Assembly: GCF_041361345.1 (NCBI RefSeq)
Contig: NZ_JBGKAD010000001.1
Coordinates: 2,356,001-2,420,000, forward strand
DNA length: 64,000 nucleotides
DNA from: Halobaculum sp. MBLA0147
Lineage (GTDB): Archaea > Halobacteriota > Halobacteria > Halobacteriales > Haloferacaceae
Direction of reading: 5' to 3'
In this document: one piece after another, positions 17,250 to 26,404 of the stretch
Layout of the letters: each line of letters opens with the position of its first letter
Numbering within the stretch: position 1 is the stretch's first letter
Position numbers and translations under genes: made by a program
The notes under the pieces: generated by a model
Databases searched by the model: none
What the model saw: only the letters and a program-made list of their open reading frames with translations
What the model was told of the DNA's origin: nothing

Positions 17250-18386
17250 TCAGACGATCTTGAGCATCCGGGTCTCGAAGCGGCCGACGCGGACCTTCAC
17301 CCAACCGGCCAGCGTCTCGTCGAGTTCGGGATCGTCTGTGTCGACGTGGAGTACGTGGAGGTCGTCGAGTTTGTCGCGCGAGGCGACGATCGACACGTCG
17401 GCGCGGCGGATCACGGCCGGCGAGAGCTGTGGGTTCCCGCGGCCGAACACGAACCCCTGGCCGCCGATGGGCGTCACGACGATCTCGTTGTCTCCGTCCG
17501 GGTCCAACAGCTCCAGCAGCGTCGCCTCGTCGGCGTCGCGAGCGAGGACCTCGCCGTCGCGCCACACGTCGACGCCGATGGGGGACCCCTCGAAGCCGAG
17601 TTCCGCCTTCACGGCCGCCAACGTGGAGCCGGGTCCGAGCACGTACGTCCGCTCGGGGTGGTCGCGGGCCTCGTCGGCGACGCCGGCCGCCAGCGACTCG
17701 ACGGTGCCCCCGCCGCTCTGTTTCGACGACTGGAGCCGGTCCGTCACCGGGACGAACGCGACCCCCTGCAGTTCCGGGTGGACGGCGCCCTCCCGGTACT
17801 CGTCCTCGTCGATGTCGGTCACCTCGCGTCGCTCCGTGCGGTCGAACTGCGTCGCGACGGCCGCGGCGTCCTCCGGAGAGACGGCGAACACCGCCGAGTA
17901 CACCTTCACCCCCGCCGGGACGCCCAACATCGGCGTCTCCGTCCCGTCGAGTGCCGCCGCCACGTCGGCGGCGGTCCCGTCGCCCCCGACGAACAACACG
18001 AGGTCGACGCCGGCCTCGTGGAACGCTCGCGCCGCCGCGCGGGTGTCGTCTGGCCCCGTCGCCTCCAACCTGTCCGGGTCGAGGTCGAGCGTGGTCGTCG
18101 TCTCCCCGCCGTCGTCCGTCTCGCGGTCGTACGCCTCGGGAGCGCCGAGCACCTCGTGGGAGAGTCCGGCGGCACGGGCCGCCGTCTCGCCCATCGGGCC
18201 GCCCCACACGAGCAGGTCCACGTCGGCGTCCCGGTCGGCGAGCGCCCGCAGCGCGCGGACGGCACGCTCCGGGGCTCGGGGGTCGGCGCCGCGCTCGCGG
18301 GCCTCGGCGAGTTTCCCGTCCGTCCCCTTCAGTCCGACCCGGCCACCCATCCCCGCGATGGGGTTACAGAGGAACCCGACACGCAT
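17250..18386 (-). CDS. ATP-NAD kinase family protein
   Basis: 378 residues. The N-terminus GFLCNPIAGMGGRVGLKGTDG and the GGDGT motif at residues 134-138 (LFVGGDGTAADV) identify the NAD kinase/AcoX-like fold, with later conserved GPGSTLAAV and IGGQGFVFGRGNPQLSP. It should phosphorylate NAD+ to NADP+, although this subgroup is larger than classical PpnK and its substrate has been less clear. A short acidic insertion at residues ~85-100 is probably a surface loop. ATG 18386 gives the family N-terminus; everything upstream in the open frame is non-conserved. Confidence 0.82.
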   Translation of the reverse strand: MRVGFLCNPIAGMGGRVGLKGTDGKLAEARERGADPRAPERAVRALRALADRDADVDLLVWGGPMGETAARAAGLSHEVLGAPEAYDRETDDGGETTTTLDLDPDRLEATGPDDTRAAARAFHEAGVDLVLFVGGDGTAADVAAALDGTETPMLGVPAGVKVYSAVFAVSPEDAAAVATQFDRTERREVTDIDEDEYREGAVHPELQGVAFVPVTDRLQSSKQSGGGTVESLAAGVADEARDHPERTYVLGPGSTLAAVKAELGFEGSPIGVDVWRDGEVLARDADEATLLELLDPDGDNEIVVTPIGGQGFVFGRGNPQLSPAVIRRADVSIVASRDKLDDLHVLHVDTDDPELDETLAGWVKVRVGRFETRMLKIV

Positions 18387-18576
18387 CTCTACGACACACT
18401 CGGGGGCCGGATCGGGATAAGCGCGGTCGTTGCGAGTGTGACCCCCGTGTGTCGCGTCGTCGGTCGTCGACGGCCGGTCGCAGTGTGCTCGCTCGCCGAC
18501 GGATCTGTGTGTATCGACCGTCCTCGCTCGCCGACGGATCGGTGTGTTGAAATCCGTGCCGGACGCACGCGAAGGT

Positions 18577-18753
18577 ATGAGTCTCGAGACGACCCGCGAG
18601 TGTCCCGACTGCGACGAGGAGACGACGTTCTGGCGGGCGGCGAGCATGGAACTCCACCTCGGCACCAAGACGAAGTGGCGGTGTAGCGAGTGTGAACGGA
18701 CGATCGTCCTCATCGGCGGCGAGGGCGGTGTCGACTCCTCCGCGAACGCCTGA
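18577..18753 (+). CDS. Small zinc-ribbon protein (58 aa)
   Basis: Two Cys pairs, CPDC near residue 9 and CSEC near 37, frame a zinc ribbon ([17 protein letters not shown]...[14 protein letters not shown]). Such one-domain proteins are frequent in haloarchaea; many are structural or regulatory adaptors of unknown partner. The ATG at 18577 is preceded by a purine-rich GCGAAGGT. It lies ~80 nt before prefoldin beta in the same direction. Confidence 0.8.
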   Translation: MSLETTRECPDCDEETTFWRAASMELHLGTKTKWRCSECERTIVLIGGEGGVDSSANA

Positions 18754-18832
18754 GGCCGGACGACCGGCAGTCGCGGGGGCCCACGAGCCCCGCATAAACG
18801 CCTTTTTCACCCCGAAGCCCGTCGCCTCGGGT

Positions 18833-19234
18833 ATGCAGGGCAATCTGCCGCCCGAGGCACAAGAGAAGATCGAGGAACTGCAGGACCTGCAAGAGCAGGC
18901 CCAGAACCTCGCCGAGCAGAAGGAGACCACGGAGTCCGCGCTGTCGGACGCCGAGACGGCTCTGGACGCGCTCGACGAGATCGACGAGGACGCCCAGATG
19001 TACCGCGAGGTCGGCGAACTCCTCGTGGAGGCCGACTACGACGAGGCCGAGACGGACCTCGAAGACAAGGTCGACCGACTCGGTCGCCGCGCCGACCAGC
19101 TCGACTCGAAGGAGTCGCAGGTCCGCGAGCAGTTCGAGGACCTCCAGGAGGAGCTCCAGCAGCTCCTGCAGGGCGGCGCTGGCGGCGGCATGCCGGGCGG
19201 TCCCGGCGGCCCGGGCGGCGCCGGCGGAGCCTGA
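18833..19234 (+). CDS. pfdB: Prefoldin subunit beta
   Basis: 133 residues: [23 protein letters not shown] opens an N-terminal coiled coil, followed by the beta-hairpin region ([21 protein letters not shown]) and a C-terminal coiled coil ([26 protein letters not shown], quoted in part), then a Gly-rich tail. Prefoldin is a hexameric (alpha2beta4) holdase that passes unfolded proteins to the thermosome. A box A-like ATAAACG and a T-run precede it. The next gene is the usual haloarchaeal DUF3194 neighbour, 4 nt away. Confidence 0.95.
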   Translation: MQGNLPPEAQEKIEELQDLQEQAQNLAEQKETTESALSDAETALDALDEIDEDAQMYREVGELLVEADYDEAETDLEDKVDRLGRRADQLDSKESQVREQFEDLQEELQQLLQGGAGGGMPGGPGGPGGAGGA

Positions 19235-19238
19235 GCCG

Positions 19239-19526
19239 ATGACGACCGACGCGGACGACGCGGCGGCGGCCGACGCGGACGACGCGCCGGAGCCGACCGA
19301 CGAGGAGGTCGTCCAGACCGCGTCGGCGGCGGCCGAGGGGCTGATCCTCGACCGCTACAGACAGTCCGAACTGCGTGACTTCGACGTGACCGTCACCTTC
19401 GAGGACGGCGTCCTCGACGTGGACGTGTACGTCAACCCACCCGAGGACGACCACGCCGCCGAGACCGTCGCCGACGAGGCGGCACGCGCCGCCCGCGACG
19501 CGGTCGACGACCTGTTCGCGGAGTAG
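19239..19526 (+). CDS. DUF3194 family protein
   Basis: 95 residues. Conserved core: AAEGLILDRYRQSELRDFDVTVTFEDGVLDVDVYV. This family is archaeal and almost always sits directly after pfdB, here 4 nt downstream, so a link with prefoldin or proteostasis is likely but unproven. The first ~25 residues are Asp/Ala-rich. No known catalytic motif. Confidence 0.88.
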   Translation: MTTDADDAAAADADDAPEPTDEEVVQTASAAAEGLILDRYRQSELRDFDVTVTFEDGVLDVDVYVNPPEDDHAAETVADEAARAARDAVDDLFAE

Positions 19527-19749
19527 TCGTGACGGCGTGGTCCCGTCTCGGACCCTCGGAGCGTCGCGCTCCGGTACTGTGACGCCGGTGAGTCGACCGA
19601 CCCTCCGGACCGTCTCGGCTCTCGTCGCCGACGGCGTCGTTCCACACCCACGACGACGGGCCGTCGTTCGAGGACCCCGAGACGACCGACGTGTCCGTGC
19701 CCGTCGACTGCGAGGGGAGACACCGGCTCCACGCTGGACCCGGAACTGT

Positions 19750-21414
19750 TCAGAGTCCGACCGGTTCCGACTCGTCTGCGACGCCGTCGGCACCGTCGGC
19801 CGTCCCCTCGCCACTCTCGCCGTTCCTCTCTCTCCCGGTCGTCACCCCGTCGACGCTCACGCCGTCGCGTGCTGGCTCTTCGACGCTCGCGGTCGATCCA
19901 TCCCCGCTCGCCAGCGGGAGGTGGAGTCGGACCGTAGTGCCCCCGAGGTCGTCTCTGTCGTCTCCGTCCGCGGCGTGTTCGCCGGTGTCGACACTGCGCC
20001 GCTCACTCTCGTCGGGGACGGCCTCGTCGACGGTCACGTCGCCCCCGAGTTCGACCACGACCCAGGTGACGAACCACAGCCCCAACCCACTCGCGTGGTC
20101 GAGGTCGGACTCGACGACGCGGTCGACGACCGCCGTCTCCGTGTCCGGGATTCCCGGGCCGTCGTCGGCGACGGTCAGTGTCGCTGCCTCGGCCGTCCGC
20201 GTGACCGACACCCGCGCCGTCGCCGTCCCGTCGACCGTCGCGTGCTCGGCGACGTTCGCCAACACCTCGTCGACGGCCGCACCCAACAGCCCGTCGTCGA
20301 CGACCGGGACCGTCGCGTCCGGGAGCGACCGCTCGACGGTGACAGCCGGATGCTCGGCGGCGAACGCGTCGAGCCGCTCCGTGGCGAGTGCACGCAGGTC
20401 CGTCGTGGTCCGCGTCGTCTCGTCGTCGAGCAACTCCTCCAACTGTCTGGCGCGGCGACTCAGCCGGAGGAGCCCCGCCGTCTGGTCGCGGATCGCAGCG
20501 ACCGCGCGACGCCCGTCCCCACCACCGTCACGGTCGTCGGTCCCGTCTCCGTCGACGACGGTGTCGGCCAGCGTCGCGGCGTGGCCGTCGATCACGTTGA
20601 CGGCCGTCCGGAGGTCGTGACGCAACACGCGGTTCAACACGGCCAGTCGGCGCTCGCGACGGTTCTGGCCGGTCACGTCCACCAACACGACGTACTCCTC
20701 CTCGTCGTCGATGGCCGCCCGCGAGACGCGGAACTCGCGGACGCCGTCGCCGCCGCCCGCGACGCCACACGCGAGGTGCGAGCGTGCGGCGACCTCCGCC
20801 TCCAACACGGTAGACACGTCGTCCGTCCCGTCGGCCGGCCGGAGACAGGCGCTCAGTGGGCTCCCGACGTGTGGACGGTCGGGCCCGAAGGTCGTCAGGA
20901 ACGCCTCGTTCACGTCGACGACGGTGCGTCCGCCGTCCGGCTCGCGGCGGACCCGTGCGGCCGGATTCGAGAGCGCGTCGAAGAGACTGCGCGCGGCCCG
21001 CCGGCTGTGGTGGCGACGCTCCGCGGAGATCGCCAACAGGCCACCGACGGCCAGCCCGGCGGTGAGTACGTGCGTGGCCACGACGGGGAGCGAGACCGCC
21101 GGCTGGACGGTGACGACCTCGCCGCCGGCCAGCCACGCCGCGACGAGCGCGGCGAGTGCCGTCCCGCCGACGACGCCGGTGACGGCCGCACGCGTCCGCT
21201 CGCCGCCGGTGTCGCGGCGTGCCAACGAGAGGCCGTAGCCGGCGACGGCGAGGGTGACGACCAGCGGGACGGCGCCACCGACGGCCGCGGCGGCGCCGTC
21301 GGCCGTCACGAGTCGTCGGAGGTGGACGACGGCCGGGACGAGACTGGTGACGGCGAGGCCGACACCGCCGACCTGCGCCAGCGGGGGACCGACACGGATC
21401 ACTACCGTCACCAC
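19750..21414 (-). CDS. Membrane PAS-histidine kinase
   Basis: About 554 residues. Four or five N-terminal membrane helices (to ~residue 130) are followed by a PAS-like sensor (ARSLFDALSNPAARVRR ... VVDVNEAFLTTFG), a HisKA dimerisation helix with the phospho-acceptor in RVLRHDLRTAVNVIDGHA (near residue 260) and a HATPase domain (N-box DEVLANVAEHA, G1 VADDGPGIPD, G2 HASGLGLWFVTWVV). No response regulator is adjacent. Ser/Asp-rich tail of ~50 residues at the end. The GTG start at 21414 (GTGs also at 21411, 21405) is a best guess from a box A-like CTTTACACC just upstream. Confidence 0.85.
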   Translation of the reverse strand: MVTVVIRVGPPLAQVGGVGLAVTSLVPAVVHLRRLVTADGAAAAVGGAVPLVVTLAVAGYGLSLARRDTGGERTRAAVTGVVGGTALAALVAAWLAGGEVVTVQPAVSLPVVATHVLTAGLAVGGLLAISAERRHHSRRAARSLFDALSNPAARVRREPDGGRTVVDVNEAFLTTFGPDRPHVGSPLSACLRPADGTDDVSTVLEAEVAARSHLACGVAGGGDGVREFRVSRAAIDDEEEYVVLVDVTGQNRRERRLAVLNRVLRHDLRTAVNVIDGHAATLADTVVDGDGTDDRDGGGDGRRAVAAIRDQTAGLLRLSRRARQLEELLDDETTRTTTDLRALATERLDAFAAEHPAVTVERSLPDATVPVVDDGLLGAAVDEVLANVAEHATVDGTATARVSVTRTAEAATLTVADDGPGIPDTETAVVDRVVESDLDHASGLGLWFVTWVVVELGGDVTVDEAVPDESERRSVDTGEHAADGDDRDDLGGTTVRLHLPLASGDGSTASVEEPARDGVSVDGVTTGRERNGESGEGTADGADGVADESEPVGL

Positions 21415-21550
21415 ACCGTCGCCCGGTGTAAAGTCCGTCGGGGGTGTGTGACGGGGCCGGTCGGGCGTGTCCGTGGCATGCGGTCGTCCATCGAGCCCGC
21501 GCGGCGGCGAGACCGAGCGGGTTATCCGCCCGTCACACGCACCTCCGGGT

Positions 21551-22654
21551 ATGAGCGACACGTTCCGGCTGGCGACCCGGAGTTCCGACCTCGCCCTCCG
21601 ACAGGCGGGGCAGGTCAGGGACGCGATCCAGGGGCGACGGACGGACGTGGAACTACTCCACGTCCAGACGCGCGGAGACCGTCTCCGCGACGAGTTGATC
21701 AGCCGTCTCGGCAAGACCGGCGCGTTCGTCCGCGCACTCGACGAGCGCGTGATCGACGGGGAGGCGGACGCGGCTGTCCACTCGCTGAAGGACGTGCCGA
21801 CGGAGGTCCCCGAGGAGATCAGCTTCGCGGCCGTCACCGAACGCGCGCCGGCCGGCGACGTGCTGGTGACGCCAGCGGACAACACCGCCGGACTCGACGA
21901 CCTCCTGGTCGGGGCGACCGTCGGCACCTCCTCGCTGCGACGGCGGGCAGAGTTGCTCGCCGAACGCCCGGACCTCACCGTCGAACCGCTGCGGGGGAAC
22001 GTCGACACGCGCGTCCAGAAGCTGATCGCGCCCGACCTACGGACGGAACACGAGCGCCGTGTCGCCGCCGAGGAGGGTGACGTTGACGAGGAATTCGACC
22101 GCACGCCCGAGGAGTGGTTCGACGACCTCACCGAGTTGGAGCGGTCCGCACTGGAACGGGAGCCGGACACCGAGTACGACGCCATCGTGCTCGCGGAGGC
22201 GGGGCTGCGACGCTCGGACCTGTACGACCACCCGGCCTACGAGACCCACCGGCTGCCGCGGTCGACGTTCGTCCCGGCGCCGGGGCAGGGTGCCATCGCG
22301 GTGACGACCGCGACGCGCGAGGCACGCGAGACGGTCCGCGACGCGATCGACCACCCACCGACGCGGGTGACGACGACGGTCGAACGCACGATCCTCGCGG
22401 AGTTGGGTGGCGGCTGCGTCGCTCCGATCGGGATCCACGCGCTGCTCCAGGGGGAACACGTCTCCGTCCAGGTACGGGTGCTGTCGGCGGACGGCGACGA
22501 GGAGATCGCCGCGAGTCGTGACCTGCCGGCCGACCGACACGCGGCCGCCGCCCGCGAGTTCGCCGCCGAGTTGCGCGCGGAGGGGGCCGCGGAGCTGATC
22601 GAGGCGGCGAAACGCGAGAACGCGCCCGACGAGAGCGACGAGCCGATGCCGTGA
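21551..22654 (+). CDS. hemC: Hydroxymethylbilane synthase (porphobilinogen deaminase)
   Basis: 367 residues. Polymerises four porphobilinogens to hydroxymethylbilane. The start RLATRSSDLALRQAG, the active-site loop VHSLKDVPTE, the TSSLRRRAEL substrate-binding segment and the cofactor-anchoring Cys in GGGCVAPIG (near residue 292) are all intact. An acidic insertion at ~residues 168-205 is haloarchaeal. The stop overlaps the GTG of the next gene; hemC-SUMT-hemD form one tetrapyrrole operon. Confidence 0.95.
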   Translation: MSDTFRLATRSSDLALRQAGQVRDAIQGRRTDVELLHVQTRGDRLRDELISRLGKTGAFVRALDERVIDGEADAAVHSLKDVPTEVPEEISFAAVTERAPAGDVLVTPADNTAGLDDLLVGATVGTSSLRRRAELLAERPDLTVEPLRGNVDTRVQKLIAPDLRTEHERRVAAEEGDVDEEFDRTPEEWFDDLTELERSALEREPDTEYDAIVLAEAGLRRSDLYDHPAYETHRLPRSTFVPAPGQGAIAVTTATREARETVRDAIDHPPTRVTTTVERTILAELGGGCVAPIGIHALLQGEHVSVQVRVLSADGDEEIAASRDLPADRHAAAAREFAAELRAEGAAELIEAAKRENAPDESDEPMP

Positions 22655-23661
22655 CCATGTCCGGGGACGAGACGACCGCGACGGACGAGACGACCGGCAC
22701 GACCGCGACGGACGAGACGACCGGCACGACCGCGACGGACGAGACGACCGGCACGACCGCGACGGGCGAGGCAGTCGAGACGACCGCGACGAACGGAGCG
22801 GGCGAGACGGACGGGAGGGAACGGGAGACGACCACGGGGACCGACGACGATCTCGGGCGCGTCGCGCTGGTCGGCTCCGGCCCCGGCGACCCGGAGTTAC
22901 TGACGGTGAAGGCGCGCCGCCTGCTGGAGGAGGCGGACGTGGTCCTCCACGACAAACTCCCCGGCCCGGAGATCATCGAGTCGATCCCGGCCGCGAAGCG
23001 CGAGGACGTGGGGAAGCGCGCCGGCGGCGAGCGAACGAGTCAGGAGTACACCAACGAGCGACTCGTCGAACTCGCACGCGAGGGGAAGCGTGTCGTCCGG
23101 CTGAAGGGTGGCGATCCGTTCGTCTTCGGCCGCGGCGGCGAGGAGGCGGAAGTGCTCGCCGAGGCCGGGATTCCCTTCGAGGTGGTGCCGGGCGTCACGT
23201 CGCCGATCGCCGCGCCGGGGGTCGCCGGCATCCCGGTGACACACCGCGACTACGCCTCCTCCGTCTCGTTCGTGACGGGCCACGAGGACCCGACGAAGCC
23301 GGAGTCGGCGGTCGACTGGGAGGCGCTCGCCGACACGGGTGGTACCATCGTCGTCCTGATGGGGGTCGGGAAACTCCCCGACTACACCGCCGAACTCCGT
23401 GCGGCCGGACTGGCGCCCGACACGCCGGTCGCGCTCGTCGAGCGCGGGACGTGGCCGGACACCCGCGTCGCGACGGGGACGCTGGCGAGTATCGTCGACG
23501 TGCGGGACGCGGTCGGGATCGAACCACCCGCGATCACCGTGATCGGCGAGGTCGCCGCCCAACGCGAGCGCGTGGTCGAGTTCCTCCGCGGGCGAGGTGA
23601 CGCCGACGCGACCGCGGAGCCGACGGACTCGGCGTCCGCAGGCGGGGGTGAGGAGTCGTGA
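22651..23661 (+). CDS. cobA: Uroporphyrinogen-III C-methyltransferase (SUMT)
   Basis: 336 residues from GTG 22651 (ATG 22657 also possible). The conserved enzyme begins near residue 67: [18 protein letters not shown], then [47 protein letters not shown] and GTIVVLMG, the SUMT signatures. It methylates uroporphyrinogen III twice with SAM to precorrin-2, the route to siroheme, cobalamin and, in archaea, siroheme-derived haem. The N-terminal 65 residues are a Thr-rich tail made by a 27-bp repeat. It sits between hemC and hemD. Confidence 0.93.
   Translation: MTMSGDETTATDETTGTTATDETTGTTATDETTGTTATGEAVETTATNGAGETDGRERETTTGTDDDLGRVALVGSGPGDPELLTVKARRLLEEADVVLHDKLPGPEIIESIPAAKREDVGKRAGGERTSQEYTNERLVELAREGKRVVRLKGGDPFVFGRGGEEAEVLAEAGIPFEVVPGVTSPIAAPGVAGIPVTHRDYASSVSFVTGHEDPTKPESAVDWEALADTGGTIVVLMGVGKLPDYTAELRAAGLAPDTPVALVERGTWPDTRVATGTLASIVDVRDAVGIEPPAITVIGEVAAQRERVVEFLRGRGDADATAEPTDSASAGGGEES
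22684..22764 (+). repeat. 27-bp in-frame tandem repeat at the start of the SUMT gene
   Basis: Three contiguous identical 27-bp units starting at 22684, 22711 and 22738 encode DETTGTTAT three times, all in the non-conserved N-terminal tail. Expansion or contraction would not disturb the catalytic domain. Confidence 0.88.
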
Positions 23662-24407
23662 CGAGCGAGGTGCGTGCGGCCGTCTTCCGGCCGGACGACG
23701 AGCGGATCGCCGACGCCGTCGACCTGCTGGAGTCGCTGGGTGCCACGCCGGTGCCGGACCCGATGTTGGCGGTCGAGCCGACGGGCGCGACGCCGGCGCC
23801 GGCGGACTGGACCGTCCTCACCTCGAAGACGGGCGTCGAACTCGCCGCCGAGGCGGGGTGGACGCCGACCGACACTCGACTGGCGTGTATCGGCCCGGCG
23901 ACGGCCGACGCCGCCCGCGCCGAAGGGTGGGCGGTGGACGTGGTCCCCGAGGAGTACTCGTCTGCCGGGCTGGTGGACGCGCTGACGGCGGCCGTCGCCA
24001 CGGACGAGTCCGTCGGCGTCGCGCGCTCCGACCACGGGTCGGCGGTGTTGCTCGACGGCCTCCGCGAGGCGGGGATCGAGACGACGGAGACGGTCCTCTA
24101 CCGACTCGTCCGCCCCGTGGACGCCGGCGAGTCGACGGCGCGTGCGGCCGCCGGGGAGCTGGAGGCGGCGCTGTTCACCTCCTCGTTGACGGTCGAACAC
24201 TTCCTCGACGCGGCCGCGGAGCGCGGCGTGCGGGCGGCGGCCGTCGAGGGGTTGGCGGACGCGGTCGTCGGCTGTATCGGCGAGCCGACGGCCGCGACCG
24301 CACGCGACCACGGGATCACCGTGGACGTGGTGCCCGACGAGGCGACCTTCGAGGCGCTCGCGACCGCGGTCGTCGAGCGCGCGGCGCCGAGTCACCACGG
24401 GGAGTGA
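23658..24407 (+). CDS. hemD: Uroporphyrinogen-III synthase
   Basis: 249 residues. Closes and inverts ring D of hydroxymethylbilane. The family is poorly conserved; evidence is the two-lobed HemD pattern (VRAAVFRPDDERIADAVDLLESLGA at the start, WTVLTSKTGVELAAEAG, VARSDHGSAVLLDGLREAGIE and the late ALFTSSLTVEHFLDAAAERG with CIGEPTAATARDHGI) together with operon context: the GTG start overlaps the SUMT stop by 4 nt. Confidence 0.9.
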   Translation: MTSEVRAAVFRPDDERIADAVDLLESLGATPVPDPMLAVEPTGATPAPADWTVLTSKTGVELAAEAGWTPTDTRLACIGPATADAARAEGWAVDVVPEEYSSAGLVDALTAAVATDESVGVARSDHGSAVLLDGLREAGIETTETVLYRLVRPVDAGESTARAAAGELEAALFTSSLTVEHFLDAAAERGVRAAAVEGLADAVVGCIGEPTAATARDHGITVDVVPDEATFEALATAVVERAAPSHHGE

Positions 24408-24708
24408 GCCACACGAGTGGCGTCCAGGGTTCGACGCCGACCGACGGAGCGTCCCGTTCGCTCCCGCCCGCACAGCCCTCGGGCCTCCCCAACCGCCTCG
24501 CGGGCCGTACCCTCCGGGCGCGGCCCGCTCGGCCCTCGCGCGTGCTGCTCGCTCCGCTCGCGGCTCGCGCGCCGACCGCCCTGGTCCGTCGGGTCGTCGT
24601 TCGCTATCCGTGGTCTCCGTCGCTCCAGTTCGGTGATCACGTTCGCGCTCTCTCGTCCGTCACCCACAGCCAGAAACGCCTTTCCGGCACGCGGTCGAAC
24701 CGACTGCC
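24408..24708. other. hemD-hemL spacer
   Basis: No gene is visible in these 301 bp. The middle is extremely GC-rich with short inverted GCGCG/CGCGC tracts (for example around 24535-24580), possibly a terminator for hemD; the right end carries GAAACGCCTTTCC as a candidate box A for hemL. Confidence 0.5.
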
Positions 24709-26046
24709 ATGTCTCACGAGCAGTCGCGCGACCTCTACGACAGGGGCCTCTCCGTCCTCGCCGGCGGCGTCAACTCCTCCGTGCGGGCGACGAAGCCGTA
24801 CCCGTTCTTCGTCCAGCGCGGGGACGGCGCCCACGTGATCGACGCCGACGGCAACCGCTACCTCGACTACGTGATGGGGTACGGCCCGCTGTTGTACGGC
24901 CACGATCTCCCGGAACCGGTGACGGCAGCCGTCCAGCAACACGTCGCCGAGGGACCGATGTACGGCGCGCCCACGGAGATCGAGGTGAAACACGCGGAGT
25001 TCGTCGCCCGACACGTCCCGTCGGTGGAGATGCTCCGGTTCGTCAACTCTGGGACGGAGGCGACCGTCTCGGCGGTCCGCCTCGCCCGCGCGGTGACGGG
25101 CCGCGACAAGATCGTCGTGATGCAGGGTGGCTACCACGGCGCCCAAGAGTCCACGCTCGTCGAGGGTGAGCCGGGCCACCCGGAGCCGTCCTCGCCGGGC
25201 ATCCCCGAGGACTTCGCGAAACACACGATCCCGGTGCCGTTCAACGACACGGAGACGCTCCGGGAGGTGTTCGAACACCACGGCGACGAGATCGCGGCGG
25301 TGTTGACGGAGCCGATCCTCGGCAACGTCGGCATCGTGATGCCGGAAGACGGCTACCACGACGCGATCCGGGAGCTGTGTGACGAGTACGGTGCGCTGTT
25401 CGTGTTGGACGAGGTGATCACGGGGTTCCGTGTCGGCGGCCTCCAGTGTGCCCAGGGGCGGTTCGACATCGAGCCGGACCTGACGACGTTCGGGAAGATA
25501 ATCGGCGGCGGGTTCCCGGTCGGCGCGATCGGCGGGACGGCGGAGTACGTCGAGCAGTTCACGCCCGGCGGGGAGGTGTTCCAGTCGGGGACGTTCTCCG
25601 GCCACCCGGTGACGATGGCGGCGGGGTACGAGAACCTGAAGTACGCCGCGGAGCACGACGTGTACGACCACGTGAACGGGCTCGCGGAGCGGTTGCGCTC
25701 CGGCATCGCGGACATCTGTGAGGATCAGGCGCCGGAGTACACGGTCGTCGGGACAGCGTCGATGTTCAAGACGATCTTCACCCGCGACGCGCCGGACACG
25801 TTCGACGACCACTGCGAGAGCGGCTGTGCCCAACGCGAGTCGTGTTCCCGGTTCGACCACTGTCCGAAGACGGGCGACGACGTGCGCGACGCGGCTACGG
25901 ACCGCTGGGAGCGGGTGTTCTGGCAGGAGATGAAGGACCGCGACATCTTCCTCACCGCCAACCAGTTCGAGTCGCAGTTCGTCTCCTACAGCCACACGGA
26001 GGCGGACGTCGACCGGACGCTGGAGGCGTACAAGGAGGTGCTGTAG
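24709..26046 (+). CDS. hemL: Glutamate-1-semialdehyde 2,1-aminomutase
   Basis: 445 residues. PLP enzyme that converts glutamate-1-semialdehyde to 5-aminolevulinate, the first committed tetrapyrrole precursor of the C5 pathway. Start [22 protein letters not shown], the PLP region [27 protein letters not shown] and the lysine of [17 protein letters not shown] (near residue 262) are intact. A short Cys-containing insertion near residue 370-385 ([20 protein letters not shown]) is unusual and could bind a metal. It is separated from hemC-SUMT-hemD by 301 bp, so it probably has its own promoter. Confidence 0.95.
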   Translation: MSHEQSRDLYDRGLSVLAGGVNSSVRATKPYPFFVQRGDGAHVIDADGNRYLDYVMGYGPLLYGHDLPEPVTAAVQQHVAEGPMYGAPTEIEVKHAEFVARHVPSVEMLRFVNSGTEATVSAVRLARAVTGRDKIVVMQGGYHGAQESTLVEGEPGHPEPSSPGIPEDFAKHTIPVPFNDTETLREVFEHHGDEIAAVLTEPILGNVGIVMPEDGYHDAIRELCDEYGALFVLDEVITGFRVGGLQCAQGRFDIEPDLTTFGKIIGGGFPVGAIGGTAEYVEQFTPGGEVFQSGTFSGHPVTMAAGYENLKYAAEHDVYDHVNGLAERLRSGIADICEDQAPEYTVVGTASMFKTIFTRDAPDTFDDHCESGCAQRESCSRFDHCPKTGDDVRDAATDRWERVFWQEMKDRDIFLTANQFESQFVSYSHTEADVDRTLEAYKEVL

Positions 26047-26186
26047 GCGACGAATCTCGCCCCGAGCGAGGCCGAGACGGCGGCTACCCACCCACCTACG
26101 CCACCCGCACCACCGGCGCCGGAACGTCTACACGCTCACACTCCTCCACCGACGACGCCACTCGTCGGCACGTCCGACGCCGGCAC

Positions 26187-26301
26187 CAGCACACTCACCC
26201 ACCGGCGACGCCACTCGCCACCACCCAGCCACTGGATCCAGCACACTCACCCACCGGCGACACCACTCGCCACCACCCAGCCACCGGCACCAGCACACTC
26301 A
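26187..26301. repeat. 52-bp tandem repeat after hemL
   Basis: Units starting at 26187, 26239 and 26291 (CAGCACACTCACC...) are spaced exactly 52 bp; the third is truncated. They are C/A-rich on the plus strand and G-poor, lie between convergent hemL and the MATE gene, and immediately precede the double-hairpin element at 26302. No open frame is conserved. Confidence 0.88.
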
Positions 26302-26400
26302 CCGCGAGCGCGCCGCCAGGCGCGCTCGCGGCCCTTTTTGATCGAGCTTTTTTCCTCGGGTGGCGCGCGCCGCGCGCCACCCGAGGAGTGAAAAAGGTCG
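26302..26400. terminator. Two-hairpin bidirectional terminator element, copy A
   Basis: Hairpin 1: 13-bp perfect stem 26302-26314/26319-26331 with loop GCCA, followed by CCCTTTTTG. A second T-run (CTTTTTT) precedes hairpin 2, a 16-bp perfect palindrome 26354-26369/26371-26386, followed by AGTGAAAAAGG, which is a T-run on the minus strand. It sits between convergent hemL and the MATE gene, ending 4 nt before the MATE stop region. An inverted copy lies at 59787-59889; loops and stem bases differ but pairing is kept. Confidence 0.8.
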
Positions 26401-26404
26401 GTGC

